Positions 10,300-22,401 of a DNA stretch of 64,000 bases are shown piece after piece. The notes below the pieces were generated by a model that was given only the letters and a program-made list of their open reading frames with translations, ran no database searches and was not told where the DNA came from. Made by a program: the position numbers and the translations under genes. This stretch comes from Simmondsia chinensis (Eukaryota > Streptophyta > Magnoliopsida > Caryophyllales > Simmondsiaceae): NCBI GenBank assembly GCA_018398585.1, contig JAGTTD010000016.1, positions 22,925,212 through 22,989,211 on the forward strand. Reading direction: 5' to 3'. Every line of letters starts with the position of its first letter. Within the stretch, counting starts at the first letter, position 1.

Positions 10300-13200
10300 A
10301 TCTAAAAGACAATTTGAACGAAAAAATTTAACATCAAAAATTGATAAATGGGTCACAGAGACATACCAACAAGCACATAAAAAGAGATGGAAAAAAAAAA
10401 TCTTCCCCGTTCTCTGTGCCTTGTTGGTGTTCTGTGTGAATCACACAGAATAAATGGAACAAAATCGAACGACCCAGAAATTAAAATATATTAAATTTAA
10501 ATACTATCCCCTTGGAAGATGGTTGTACTATACCAAGAACTAGGGTAATACCGGTGCGATTGTTTTCAATTTTGATTGTACTTTTAGGATTTGTCTTATG
10601 ATTTCATTCATTAGTATGAACGCGATTCGTCGATTTGAATTGAATAGTGTAGTTGTTGTGGTGAATCCTAGTATCTACGAACGTTGTTATGGTGGGTCTA
10701 ATAGTTTGGATCTATGGATTAAATAATCTGATGCATAAAATGAATGGTGAAGAATTATTTTTTTAGTGTGCGTCTTTTGTTCCTCAAAAAAAAAATAATA
10801 ATATAAATAAAATTTTGAATTGCTATTAAAATTGGCTTGGCACATGTTTTTGAAGTTTGAGTATGGAAATATTGTCTAAATTAAGTAGACATACCTTTTA
10901 ATAATCTAAATTCTATCATTTATATTCCTGTGATATGTTTGCTAGCATCTATGACAATTTTGTCTCAAATAAAAATTTACACTCTGATTTATAGTTTCAT
11001 TCTTGCATATATAGCATGGAAAATGATATACTTAACTGAGTTCCATTGTCTCATGTGGTGCACATATTAAGTTGCATATGTTGTTCAGATAAACTCGCAT
11101 TCATATGCCTTATGCCTCAAGCTAGCGAAATGTGGGGGTGTATAGCCTGGTAAGATAATAATGATAATTTTGCAAGAACTTGTATGGATTGCATTAGTTT
11201 AGACTTCTAAAAAGACAATATAAATTATATTGGTTTTTATCTAGTTAGGTTGAAGTAATGGTACTCCACGCTGACAGAGATACCTAAAAGACAATAATCT
11301 CATGTGTTTAAGTAATTGCCATCTTGAGTGTAAGATAGAAGAGTGACATGAGAGCTTGAGGTGGAGGTTTCTTTGTGGTTAAACATGATTATCAATATGT
11401 TAGATCATGAGGTATGTTGATTCTAGTCTTAGAGAGATTACTAATCATTCACGGAAACCCGCAGACATTCTTAAAGGGTGTAAAACCAATTGGCAGTAGA
11501 GTGGGCATTCAAAATAAATTGAAGGTTAATGGCTAAATTAAGGTTAAAACTAGTGATCAAAGGATAGACCCAAGAACATAAAATTAATTTTTGGAATGAC
11601 TAAGTACCAGATCCGAAAAAGGATATGAGCCCGATATAATGGGTAGGAGGCGGTGGCAGGTACCCGCAGGGTACGCCTTTTTGCCATCCCCAAAAATATA
11701 GAAGCATTTGAAAGAACTTGCATAGTCAAGTGCGTATATGTACTTTTTACACGTGAAAAAAAAGTTGAAATATTTTTCCCAAAAAGAGATTTAGGAGATT
11801 TCAACTGGGGAAGGGTGTTAAGTGAAATTGTAAATTAATTCAATCTGCAGGAAGCAACCTTGCAATTTGCAAACTACCAATTTCGAATCCCTACCCTCCG
11901 AAGTAAGATGTCAAGAGAACTTGGATATTATCTACGAAAATGAGAAAGGAAAAAGTAAATCGATGCTAAATGCAAGAATGGAGTCTTGAACCTAGAATTG
12001 GCAACTCTTAGGTTAAGCATGTCTAGCTGCTCATCTTGAATCCCTTGTGTTGGTAAAGCATGGTATGTTTGAGTTTTAACTATGAGATTAACCTTGTATG
12101 TGAGAGTTGTTTTCTTGCATATATTTGAGTGACCTATTGAAATAGTTGATCATTGTAAAGGGCTAATAGGACTTGTGAGTTCTTGGAGATCTATGTGTGA
12201 TTTTGTGTATTAATCTCCATGTTAATGTGTCTCGTGTATTTTCCATGGCTATGTTTGAAGTATTGGGAACATGTTGTTACATGTTACTTGAAATGATGAA
12301 AATCATGTTGTTTTAAGTGTTGAAACATGTCCTTTTCAAGGAGAATGTGCTACTACGTATTGTTTTGGCTATATGTTACTGTCCATATTGTCATATATAG
12401 ATTGTGGGCTGTATGATGCTTATGTACATGCTGTTATGGACTTTTACATGCTGGATTTTGCAAGTGCTGGAGTAATACTTGTTGTTTATGATGTGCAACT
12501 ACTGTATGTTGTGTACATACTGCAGATTATGACATTTAGTTTCTGAATGTTGCTGTCCATACTAGTATTTTGCTGGTTTTTGGACTGTTTTGCTGAATTT
12601 CAGCTTGTGATTGGGAAAAGATGATATGTATGAGTCATATGTGGACTTGTGTTGTCGTTAGAGACTTATTATGCCCTTCGGATCATTGTTTCGTGTCTTC
12701 TTTTCTAGTTTTTGCGAAAATGGTAAGGTGTAGGTCATATGAGAACCCTGATAAATCATATGCTTGGTATTTAGCTTGTGTCTAGATACCTTATTTGGGT
12801 TATTGTCATATGTTATATGCTCATGTTGGTCATTTAGATGACATACTATATGACCCTAATGTTCACTTGATGAGGAGAAAAACGGGGCATCGCGTCATAA
12901 GCTAAATACGCTAAAGTGATTGATAGCATTATGGTTTGATGAAAAACGTAACATTCATCCTATTATTTCATATGTCAGTGGTAGACCTAGTCTACATACA
13001 TTGTTCCAAATGATGAATATGGAAGTGCTCTAGTTAAATTGTTGAGGTACTAGTGAAGTACTATGAATGTGATTTACATTGTAATAGACTCCTTGTTGTG
13101 TTGGATGTCTAATATCAATGAGAGATATTTTACTAATGACAATGTATTTAGGCTCATTAGTGAGCTATATGTTATGACACCTCTCTGCAGCCTGCATTGT

Positions 13201-14415
13201 TTAGTTGTCCGTAAAGATTGAGTTAACAGGTAGAAAAATCGAATGGTTTAGGAATGTAATGTGAGACATTCCATTGTGGGGGTTGGAAGAACACTTGAGA
13301 GCCTATCAGATATGTTGTTTGATCATAATCTTTTTTATTATTGTGTTTTTGCCAATGTTTGCTAGTTATAGCTAGCTCATTGAAATTGATTATGATCAAA
13401 ATATTATTTTAGTGACTGTCCAAAGTCAGTGTAAATAGCTTGACGATGCTAGCACTTGGGCTTGAGAGCCTTGCAGAGGCTTGGGTTGCCTTAAGTTGAA
13501 TTGTAAAAGGCACCTTGTGAATTATGGTATCTTGTACCTCTTTTTCTTGAGATCACCAAATATTTGATACAATATTGATAATACATGGACTACCATTAAT
13601 GATAATAACGCATGTACTCTAAGTACGATGAAAATGGGTATATGGTCTTTTGTGACCTAAACTGGTGGTAATCCAATTGATTTGAGATGATAATGTTTCG
13701 CAATTGTGATGATATGTGGATTGACAAGTTTGCGGTATATATTTTTCGTGCCAACTGTGTGTACGATATATGTACGATGTGTACTATTTGAGTACTTGGG
13801 GTGGAGATATGATTTTATTGATATGATATTTGCTCCACTATTGTGTTATACTGACTTTTGTTGGAGTTGGCAAGCAATGGGGCTAGTTGTTTAATAGCTC
13901 GTTGCAGATACCTCAATGTGGGGGGTAAGAACAACTCGTGATTGACGTTGGCAATGGTCAACTCTCAAGTACCGCTTTGTTGCAATACAGTGTGAAATGC
14001 CATGTATGATGGTTGAGCATGATGCTTTAACCTAACCTATAGTCTATGACGGGTGGTGTGGACACTGCATACTTGATAGGTTTGGCAAGAGGAGACCTAT
14101 TCGTCTTAGACATAAGATCGTAAACGATTTACTCGAAAGAAAGTAATATCACTAGATTGTGTAAGGTCTGAAAAGAACCTTGTGGATCCATTGATTGAAA
14201 AAACATCGAGGGGGACGGGACTAAAGTCTATACATGAATAAACTGTGATGTATTCAACTTGGTTTTAACAGGTTCAATGTGAAAAGTCATAGTTTCATTC
14301 AAGAAATGCACTGTATTTTATGTTGTCCCTCCCTATGATGTGACAGTGCGGAGACGGGTCCATAACCATATGTTTGGTGGTGTAAGCGAGGCTTGCACTT
14401 GATGGGCACTGTCTG

Positions 14416-14846
14416 TATGTTACCAGGGGTGAGATTGAGCTTTAGCTCTTAATGGACCCATATCCATATGTTTGGTGGTGTGCGGTAACACACACTTGAT
14501 GGGATCCACCTATGTAGGTGTGAGAGTCTGGCCGCTCCCTATGAAGGTTCAAGACTTTCCTTCTAGAGCACCTATGAATATACAGGATGAGCGCATGGCC
14601 GATAAAACGTGCCGAACCGCATGAGTTGTCATTATGTTACCAAGGAGTAAGGTTGAGCTCTAACTCTTAAAGGACCCATAGCTATATGTTTGGTGGTGTG
14701 CGGTAACACACACTTGATGGGATCTACCTATATAGGTGTGGGAGTGTGGCCGCTCCCTATGAAGGCTTAAGACTTGCCTTCTAGAGCGCCTATGAATATC
14801 CAGGACGAGGGCATGGCCGATAAAACGTGCCAAACCGCAGCAGCTG
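14416..14846. repeat. 217-bp tandem duplication inside the LARD-like element
   Basis: Two adjacent units begin TATGTTACCA at 14416 and 14633 and share ATATGTTTGGTGGTGTGCGG, TGGCCGCTCCCTATGAAGG and GCATGGCCGATAAAACGTGC. A third, partial and older unit is visible just upstream (about 14354-14415). They are close to the 3' LTR. Confidence 0.85.
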
Positions 14847-15045
14847 CCAAGATCTGGAGTTTGGTATGTGTCCAAGTGGAAGACAATACAACCCCTTGTG
14901 AGGTTCAAAACGAAAGTCACCTTGCAAGATGTTGGTCCTAAACTTGGGTTACACTAGGTGACGATTCAAGTCGCGAGACATCGGCACTGAAAAGCTGAAC
15001 TCCCTTTGCCCAATCTATTCTTCTTTGTTCTCTTCTGCTTGTATC

Positions 15046-15057
15046 TTTGTGGGGGAT
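15046..15057 (+). other. Polypurine tract of the LARD-like element
   Basis: TTTGTGGGGGAT lies immediately before the right LTR. It is the only feature giving the element's direction, together with the TATA-like box in the LTR. Confidence 0.6.
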
Positions 15058-15805
15058 TGTTGGAAAAATGATACAAGCTAAACTTAAGTGTTATGGAAAA
15101 ATATTCTAACCGTGCCTATTTACCGGCCGTTTACCGTTATTAGTTGTTTAGGGTCATTAAAATTATGACCGTTGGGAATTAAATGACAATATAGCCATTG
15201 AAATTATTACGTCCGTTTATAGTCATTGGAATTCATTACAGTCGATGACTTAATGCTTGTTACCGTTTATAGCCGTTGGCATTCATTACAGCCGATGACT
15301 TAATGCTTGTTACCGTTTATAGCCGTTGGAATTCATTGCACCCGTTTTTTGTTTAATACTTGTTATCGTTGTCTACGCTATATATATGCCATTAGCTATA
15401 ACAACTAGATATACACACACACACTCTCTCTCTCTCTCTCGGTTTTTCTCTCCTAAAATTTGGGCAAAGTTGCAGGCACTCCTACTTGGCAATTAACAAG
15501 TGCACGTTAAGAGTCGGATAGCGTTAATCCTGGAGGACGGCCGCCGGTTATACTGTATGTACTGGAGCAGCAGCGAAATCGTCTTTTAGGACAGTGGCCT
15601 TTACCACGGCGCGATATCATCGTTTTTTGTAAGATCTTTCCTATTACTCTCTCCTTCGTTGAATGTTCTAATTGCTCGTCGGTATTCTAGCCTCTTCCCC
15701 CAATTTCGGTATTATGTTCAGTACTGTCTTTAGATATTTTGCTGCCTATTTTTATAGCAATTTTACGTGAGTGTGTCGATTGTTCCATTAATATTTTTTA
15801 TAACA
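15058..15805 (+). repeat. 3' LTR of the LARD-like element
   Basis: This direct copy of 9554-10299 has the same three-fold GTTTATAGCCGTTGG-type motif (15215-15330), TATA-like stretch and CT run. It ends ATTTTTTATAACA at 15805. Confidence 0.88.
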
Positions 15806-16372
15806 ACAAGTATCAGAACCAGAAAAATATTATTTGTATTATTTTTCTTTTGTTTCCTTGACTTTTCCTTTCACTCTTTCTCTTTTCTCTTACTGTATTT
15901 CTTTTTCTCCTCTTACATTCGTGAGCATTTTATCATATATATACATGTACAAAAGGGGAGGATGACTCACCATTGAAAGCCTAATAGGATGACACTTGTC
16001 ACTTTTCGAACATGTGTAATAATACCTACCCATATTTATATACATGTATGTACAAATACGTAAATAGAGAGTTTATATAATTTTAATTTGTTAGGATATT
16101 TAATAAAATCCAAACTTGAACATAAAAATTGTACTCGAAAAATATCCAATATTTACAACACGCCTCCTTTGGATATTTTCCTTTATAACATTACGGGACA
16201 TAACACTCTTAGAAGTATATAGTGTCCGAGTTAGATACGCTTTTCGAATTGCCTTGTTAAAAACCTTTCCAGGAAAAAAATCCAGTGGGAAAAACTATAG
16301 TAAAGGAAAAAAGAGTATAGCATGCATTTAACTCCTCCTCATGTGAACATATTAGTAAGGGGTATTTTTGAG

Positions 16373-16741
16373 TCAATGCATACCTATCTTATGAACTAAT
16401 TTCTCAAATGTTGTTGTTGGCAATGCTTTCGTAAACAAATCTGCTAGGTTCTCATTTGAGCGAACTTGATGAACATCTATTTCACCCGTCTTTTGAAGCT
16501 CGTGTGTAAAGAAGAACTTTGGTGAGATATGTTTAGTTCTGTCGCCTTTGATGCATCCACCTTTGATCTGAGTAATATATGCAGCATTATCTTTATATAG
16601 CATCGTTGGACTTCTCCTAATCATTGGAAGATCGCATTCTTCTTGAACATGTTGAATAAGAGATCTTAACCATAAGCATTCCCTATTTGCTTCTTCAAGT
16701 GCAAGTATCTCAGCATGATTTGAAGAAGTTGCTGTTGTCAT
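16373..16741 (-). pseudogene. pol: copia RNase H fragment
   Basis: This 122-codon ORF contains SSNHAEILALEEANRECLWL, DNAAYITQ, KHISPKFFFTHE and the C-terminal NLADLFTKALP, the standard copia RNase H and Pol end. It ends 200 bp from the left LTR with only the purine tract region between. Part of the domain that should precede the initial Met is missing or out of frame. Confidence 0.82.
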
Positions 16742-16852
16742 TTGTTTGGTGGATCACCATGATATAGCAGTGTCGCCATAGGTAAATAAATATCATGTCT
16801 TTGAATGGCTTTTATGTGGATTAGACAAATATCCAGCATCTGCATATCCAAC

Positions 16853-17910
16853 CTAGCTTAGTCTTGGTTGTCTAGGATAGAATAATCCAATATCAGATGT
16901 ACCACTGAGATATCGAAATATATGTTTAATTCTGCTCCAATGTCTCTGGGTAGGAGTTGAGCTATATCTTGCTAATAAGTTAACCAGAAAGGCTATTTCT
17001 GGTCTCATATAGTTAGCAAGATACATCACTGCACATATTGCACTCAGATATGACACTTCAGGACCAAGAATTTCTTCGTTATCCCCTCGAGGTCGAAAAT
17101 GGCCCTTATTTACATTAAGAGATTGGACAACCATCGCAGTACCCAACGGGTGTGCCTTATCCATGTAAAAATGTTTTAGCACTTTTTCTATATAAGCAAA
17201 TTGATGGACTAAAATTCCATTAATTAAATGCTCTATGTGTATGCCAAGACAATATTTTGTCTTTCCGAGATCTTTCATCTCAAACTCCTTATTTAGATAT
17301 GCGATACCTTGTTTAATCGCTTCATGAGTTCTTACAATGTTTAAATCATCAACATAGATTGCAACGATAGCAAATCCAAAATTTGATTTCTTAATAAAAA
17401 CACATGGACTCACGAGATTGTTAACATATCCCTCTCTCAAAAGGTGAGTACTAAAAAAATTATCACATTCACCCTGATTGTTTTAATCCATACAACGATC
17501 TCTGTAATTTGATCAAACACAGCTCTCAAGGTTTTGAGCTATGGGCATCTGACATTTGAAGCCCTTCGGGGACTTTCGTATAGATATCATTATCAAATGA
17601 TGTATAATGTAAGCTGTTACCACATCCATAAGGCGCATGTGGAGTCTTTCAAAGACTGCTCGGCCTATTAAGAATCTAAATATAATTGCGTCCATTACAG
17701 GCGAATATGTTTCTTCATAATCAATTCCTGGCCTTTGTGAGAAACCTTAAGTTACAACTCATGCTTTATATCCGACTACTTCATTTTTTTCATTTCTTTT
17801 TCACACAAATATCCACTTGTAGGCTATGGGTTTTATATTTTCAGGCATTTGGACTACAGGTCCAAAAACTGCACGTTTTGCAAGTGAGTTTAACTCCGCC
17901 TGTATTACTT
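16853..17910 (-). pseudogene. pol: copia reverse transcriptase, broken
   Basis: The RT N-terminus is visible as fragments between 17910 and 17513 (YKWIF, GIDYEETYSPVMDAI, MDVVTAYI), with several frame changes. The ORF at 17440-16853 holds the palm C-terminal part with the active site AIYVDDLNIV and the following EMKDLGKTKYCLGI, YLSAICAVMYLANYMRPEI and RHWSRIKHIFRYLSGTSDIG, all normal copia RT landmarks. It would copy the element RNA to DNA. The catalytic YVDD is intact but the frame is not. Confidence 0.85.
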
Positions 17911-18529
17911 CTTTCCATTTTGGCCAATCGTTTCTTCTTGGCATTCTTGAACAGATTTAGGTTCAAGATCTTTACCTTCAGTAGTCAAATTAGTAGCTAC
18001 ATTATATGTGAGCACTTGATCAATAATCATTTTATTTCGTTGTATGCCAGTAATAGCACAGTTTATTGAGATTTCCTTGTTCTCGATATTTTTATCATTT
18101 TCACAATTCTCAGGTACTTGATACCCTTGAAGAGTCATTTCATTCTTCGTATCCTTTTCTTAGATTCGTATTTGTACCTCTTCAAGGGGTTTTCTCTTCA
18201 GGAGTTCTAATAAAGGAACCAACTTGTTTATTTTGTTCTTTTTTCTTTCTTAGATTCTTATCTTTAAAACCAATAGGCCTAGTACAGTAGACGTACTTGC
18301 CAATGTCTTAGAAGACTGCTCATTTCGAATATCAATTTGAACAAGATCATTCATAGTAGGAACATGTGACTTAGCCGGAACATGTGACTTAGCCACTCTT
18401 TTGGTATTAATAAATGTATCTGGTAATTGATTCGCAATATTCTATAAATAGATAATCTTCTAGACTTGCACATTGATTCTTACGTGGATCAAAATGTGAT
18501 ATTGATGATGCATTCCACTCAATCTGCAA

Positions 18530-19119
18530 ACCGTGCAGTAAAAATATCTCCAGTTAGTGGTTCAAGATATTTTATAATTGACGGGGATTCGGACCCAATA
18601 TAAATTCCCAATCTCTTTTGTGGGCCCATCTTTGTGCGCTGGGGTAGAGCAATTAGAATATACACAGCGCAAACAAAAATTTGTAGATGGAATATATTTG
18701 GTTCTCGACCAGAAACAAGTTATAATAGGGAGTATTTATGATAAGTAGTTGGCCTGGCACGAATTAGTGCTGCAGCATGAAATATTGCGTGCCCTCATGT
18801 AGAGCTAAGCAACTTTGCTTTCATAAGCAATGGTCAAACAATTAGTTGCAGACGTTTGATCAAAGATTCTGTAAGACCATTTTGTTTATGCTGGTGAGCC
18901 ACAGAACGCTCAACTGTAATCCCAATTGACATATAATAGTCATTAAAAGCTTGGGATGTAAATTCTCATGCATTATCAAGACAGATCTTTTTTATTGTGT
19001 AATCCAAAAATTTAGTTGAGCCCGTAATCGGATTATTTGTGCAAGGAGTCTCGCAAATGCCACATTGTGAGTAGATAATAAGCAGACGTGGGGCCAACGT
19101 GTTGAGGTGTCTATGAACA
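18530..19119 (-). pseudogene. pol: copia integrase core remnant
   Basis: On the minus strand between the GAG-pre-integrase ORF and the RT, peptide pieces of the integrase C-terminal half can be read, for example LIKRLQLIV, TWGHAIFHAAALIRARPTTY and RLGIYIGSESPSIIKYLEPL. They are separated by stops and frame changes. No complete DDE triad can be followed in one frame. Confidence 0.65.
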
Positions 19120-19860
19120 TCATAAAATATCGAAATGGTCCACATGATGGAATAATAGGCCACATATGTCTCCTTGTATTCTTTCCAAAAATATAGGAGA
19201 TTCAATCTCAATTTTAGTTGGGGATGGCCTAGTAATCATTTTGCCTTGAGCACAGGCAGCACATGAAATTTCATCAAGTGAAAGACTTTTCTGGTTCTTT
19301 AAAGAGTGCCAATGAGAACTTTTAATAATTTTTCTCATCGTTATTACACCCAGATGGCCCAGATGGTCATGCCACAGGGTGAACGTTTTGTAATCAGTTA
19401 ACTTCTGGTGAACCACTTTATTTGATTCAATCGGGCTAATATAAGTATAATATAACCCAAAAGAAAGTGCAGCTAATTTTTCCACTATTTTCTTTCTTCC
19501 TGAGGTAAGTGATGTAATATAAAGGTATTTTTTATCATCCTCATTTATAATTTCAATGTGATAACCATTGCGATGAATATCTTGAAAACTAATCAAGCTT
19601 CTCTGTGATCTACTGGAAAACAGAGCATCGCTTATGTTTAGTTTTGTTCCTCCAGAAAACATAACTTGTGCTCTTCCGGAGCCTTCAACGAAATTTGAAA
19701 CACCCGATATTGTATTAACATTTGCTTCAGCTAATAGTAGCTAAGAAAAATAGATTTTGCTTTTTAGGATAGTGTGTGTCGTTGCACTATCTGCTAGACA
19801 TAAATCTCCATCTTTGGTCAAATTCATATTTCTTCAAATGCAAAATACATATGTATTATT
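19120..19860 (-). pseudogene. pol: copia protease and GAG-pre-integrase region, broken
   Basis: The minus strand around 19800-19760 encodes ADSATTHT, the copia aspartic protease active site (DS-A-T in place of DTG/DSG). The 180-codon ORF at 19662-19120 then covers the rest of the protease and the GAG-pre-integrase domain, with LWHDHLGHLGVITMRKI and CAACAQGK forming the HX4H...CX2C zinc finger of the integrase N-terminus, and ends in the start of the core (ERIQGDICG). The frame breaks after that. Order and motifs are those of a copia Pol polyprotein. Confidence 0.8.
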
Positions 19861-20112
19861 GGGGCTCTATTTATACTGTCAATAAATAAAATTACAAAAG
19901 TATAATGAGTAACGTATCTCAAAGCGACTATAATAATAGTTTTGAATTTTACTTTATAAATATGGTTAATCGAACCTGGTTTTATTGAAAAATAACTCAT
20001 TAAGATAAAACATCAAAAACATAATATTGTATTACACACACATCGAACTATATTATTACATCAAAAGTAGAATAAATTTTAGTACAAAAGACATAATTAC
20101 AACATAGAAACT

Positions 20113-21172
20113 TCAGTCTAGTTTAACACTTCCATCACCTATCAAATGATCAATTCTTCCACCAGCGTCTTCAAAGAAATTAGAGGCATCAAGGTCCATC
20201 ACAACAAGTGGAGAATGATCTTCAGCAAAATTTGAATCGGCATTTTTGCCTTTCTGTTTCAACCATGCTTGATAGAGGTTCACTAGATGTTCAATCGTAC
20301 GACAGGTACGCGACCAATGACCTTTCATACCACAGCCGTAGCAATTTTTTGCCGCGTCTTTTGACGAGGTTTGCTAATGGGCTTTCTCCCTTTTATATTT
20401 CTCATCACTGTTGCCGGACTTCTTAAATCTTGGTCCATTTTGACTACCATGGTTCTAGTTATTATGACCACGGTTATAACCTCGTCTCCAACCACGACCA
20501 CGTCCACGACTATGGCCATGTCCGCGACCACGACCACGGCCACGGTTATGTATCATTTTCATGGGATGCAGCATTCATTTCATGGAATGGCTCTAACCCA
20601 GTTAGTCATAACTGATGATTTTTCATTAATAATTCGTTATTTTGTTTAGCAACAAGAAGACATGATATTAACTCTGAGTATTTTTTAAAATTTCTCTCTC
20701 GATATTACTGTTGCAGGAGCATATTCGAGACATATAAAGTAGAAAATATTTTTTTTCTAACATATCCTCCTCGATAATATTCTCTCCACATAATGTCAAT
20801 CAGGAGGTAATACTAAACACCGCATAGTTATACTCGCTAACAGTTTTAAAATCCTGCAACCGTAGATGAATCCATTCATAATGTGCTTTAAGGAGGATCA
20901 TATATTTTTGGTAATAAAACCTCTCTTTCAAATTTAGCCAAAGGACAAGCGAGTCCTTTATAGTAAGATACTCGCCTTTTAATCCTTCGTGGATATGATG
21001 CTTGAGAAATATCATTACTTTTGCGTGATCCTTTAGGGATGCGCTACTACCCCTTTAATTGTATCTCCAAGATTCATAGCATCAAGGTGAATCTCAACAT
21101 CAAGAGTCCAAGACAAATAATTTTTGCCCTTATATCAAGAGCAGTAAACTCAAGCTTAGTTAGATTAGCCAT
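20113..21172 (-). pseudogene. gag: copia gag, broken
   Basis: A start codon at 21172-21170 opens a copia-type Gag (MANLTKLEFTALDIR) just inside the 5' LTR. The frame is soon lost, but Gag-like pieces continue on the minus strand, including 21015-20800 with EGLKGEYLTIKDSLVLW and KAHYEWIHLRLQDF. A zinc knuckle of CX2CX4HX4C form (CYGCGMKGHWSRTC) is encoded near 20352-20309, and the ORF at 20328-20113 runs on from it. Between them the frame is rich in GTGGTC-type repeats that would encode Arg/Gly-rich linker sequence. Gag would package the RNA. Several frameshifts make a functional product impossible. Confidence 0.78.
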
Positions 21173-21256
21173 TGAAAATTACAAAGAATAGGGAATAAAA
21201 ACTTTACTTCAAGCTTATGATAATCCTTGGCTGGCTAGAGACTCGTGATGATAACG

Positions 21257-21688
21257 TGTCATAAAATTAGGGACATATTATACTCAAAAGAAAGAATTAA
21301 AAATAGCAACTCAAATGCGGCTAAAGAAAATAACAAGTATCAGAACCAGAAAAATATTATTTGTATTATTTTTCTTTTGTTTCCTCGACTTTTCCTTTCG
21401 CTCTTTCTCTTTTCTCTTGCTGTGTTTCTTTTTCTTCTGTTACAAGCATGAGCATTTTATCGTATATATACATGTACAAAAAGGGAGGATTACTCAGCAT
21501 TAGAAGCCTAATAGGGTGACACTTGTCAGTTTTCTAACATATGTAATAATATCTACCCGTATTTATATATGTATATGTACAAATGCGTAAATACATATTT
21601 TATATAATTTTTAATTTTCTATAATATTTAATAATATCCAAACATGAACATAAAAATTGTATCCGAAAAATATCTAAAATTTACAATA
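21257..21688 (-). repeat. 5' LTR of the copia element
   Basis: This is an uninterrupted LTR from TGTCATAAAATT to TTACAATA. The adjacent inner bases (21240-21256) do not give the usual Met primer site clearly, so the primer is left unassigned. Confidence 0.85.
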
Positions 21689-21693
21689 ATACC

Positions 21694-22396
21694 CTAAAAA
21701 GAGTACGCCCAAATATCTATTCACAAGGAAGCATTTAATTTAAATTTTTCATATGAGAAAAAAATTTTAGAAGCTTAAAATTGTATTTACTCAAAACTAT
21801 ATGGAAACTAAGTTTTTAAATGTATATGAAAAAAATTTTAAAAATAAGAATATAATAACTTTCCTATATTTTTTTTAATCAATAAAACACACAAACATAT
21901 TAATTTCTCTAAATTTCATCTCTTTTTTATTTTATAAATTTGTCAACCCAATTTAAAATGCTTATTTTTCAAGAAATGTTCCAAATTTTGAAAATATTTT
22001 GAATTTTCTAAATTCTACTACTATTATTATAATTAGTTAAGAAATATTTGCAAATTTAGAGAAAAAAATATTTAATTATAATGTAAGAAATTAACAATTG
22101 CATACCTCAGTCTTTAAAACAGTGGCTTTTAAGTAAATTGTAGAAAATCCTTTGTCCGTTGTCTAAAAATAAAAGACCTTTTATAAATCAAATTAAATAT
22201 TTTACTCCCTTGGTTTTGAAAGGAACTATCTGATTGGAATAAATGATTAATTTTTAAAAAGCGAAGGTATAAAATGTTTAAATTTTTAGAAAATTTAATT
22301 CATATAACTTGAATTTTTATAATATATTTTTCATCTTCTTGAGGTTTCGAAATGTTTTCGAGGTACCTTGAATTTCGATAACCTTTTTTCAGGTAT
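21694..22396. other. AT-rich spacer between elements
   Basis: I see only A+T-rich sequence with homopolymer runs, no reading frame of note and no clear terminal repeats. Confidence 0.6.
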
Positions 22397-22401
22397 CCTT
22401 T

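Larger units (their letters stand above)
9554..15805 (+). mobile_element. LARD-like non-coding LTR element, 6.25 kb
   Basis: Direct LTRs of about 746-748 bp (9554-10299 and 15058-15805), starting TGTTGG and ending ATAACA, flank 4,758 bp of DNA with no recognisable gag or pol in any frame. The 5-bp duplication ACAAG borders the element at 9549-9553 and 15806-15810. A purine run, TTTGTGGGGGAT, abuts the right LTR and sets the plus orientation. The sequence after the left LTR does not match the common Met primer site. Size and absence of coding fit a large retrotransposon derivative (LARD) that depends on proteins supplied in trans. The LTR has a diverged relative, the solo LTR at 34765-38867. 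Confidence 0.88.
9472..16160 (-). repeat. 3' LTR of the copia element, split at 9553/15811
   Basis: The left fragment (9472-9553) and right fragment (15811-16160) together align with the right LTR at 21257-21688. The break contains the LARD-like element and a duplicated ACAAG. The intact right LTR shows the empty-site form (AACAAGTATCAG, near 21334), which confirms the insertion point. Confidence 0.88.
9472..21688 (-). mobile_element. Degraded Ty1/copia element carrying a nested LARD
   Basis: LTRs of about 432 bp lie at 21257-21688 and, split by an insertion, at 9472-9553 plus 15811-16160. The 5-bp duplication ATACC flanks the element at 9467-9471 and 21689-21693. Proteins in copia order (gag, protease, integrase, RT, RNase H) read leftwards between them, all with stops and frameshifts. 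A purine tract (AAAGGAGGCG on the minus strand, 16161-16170) abuts the left LTR. The inner LTR ends keep TG and CA (21257 and 16160), whereas both outer ends now read TA, consistent with one G-to-A and one C-to-T change. Without the nested insertion the element is about 6 kb. Confidence 0.88.

Noticed and set aside
11550..11838. Overlapping ORFs of 84 and 61 codons on opposite strands in the LARD
   Set aside because: No domain, no coding signal, and isolated in otherwise non-coding DNA; chance open frames are likely.
11820..11910. tRNA-like or SINE B-box sequence (TTTCGAATCCC near 11881)
   Set aside because: I could not find a matching A box or fold an acceptor stem around it.
13706..13894. 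62-codon ORF in the LARD
   Set aside because: Short, with no recognisable motif and no conserved neighbour.
20371..20649. Plus-strand His- and Thr-rich ORFs (61 and 92 codons)
   Set aside because: They are antisense to the Gly/Arg-rich linker near the copia zinc knuckle.
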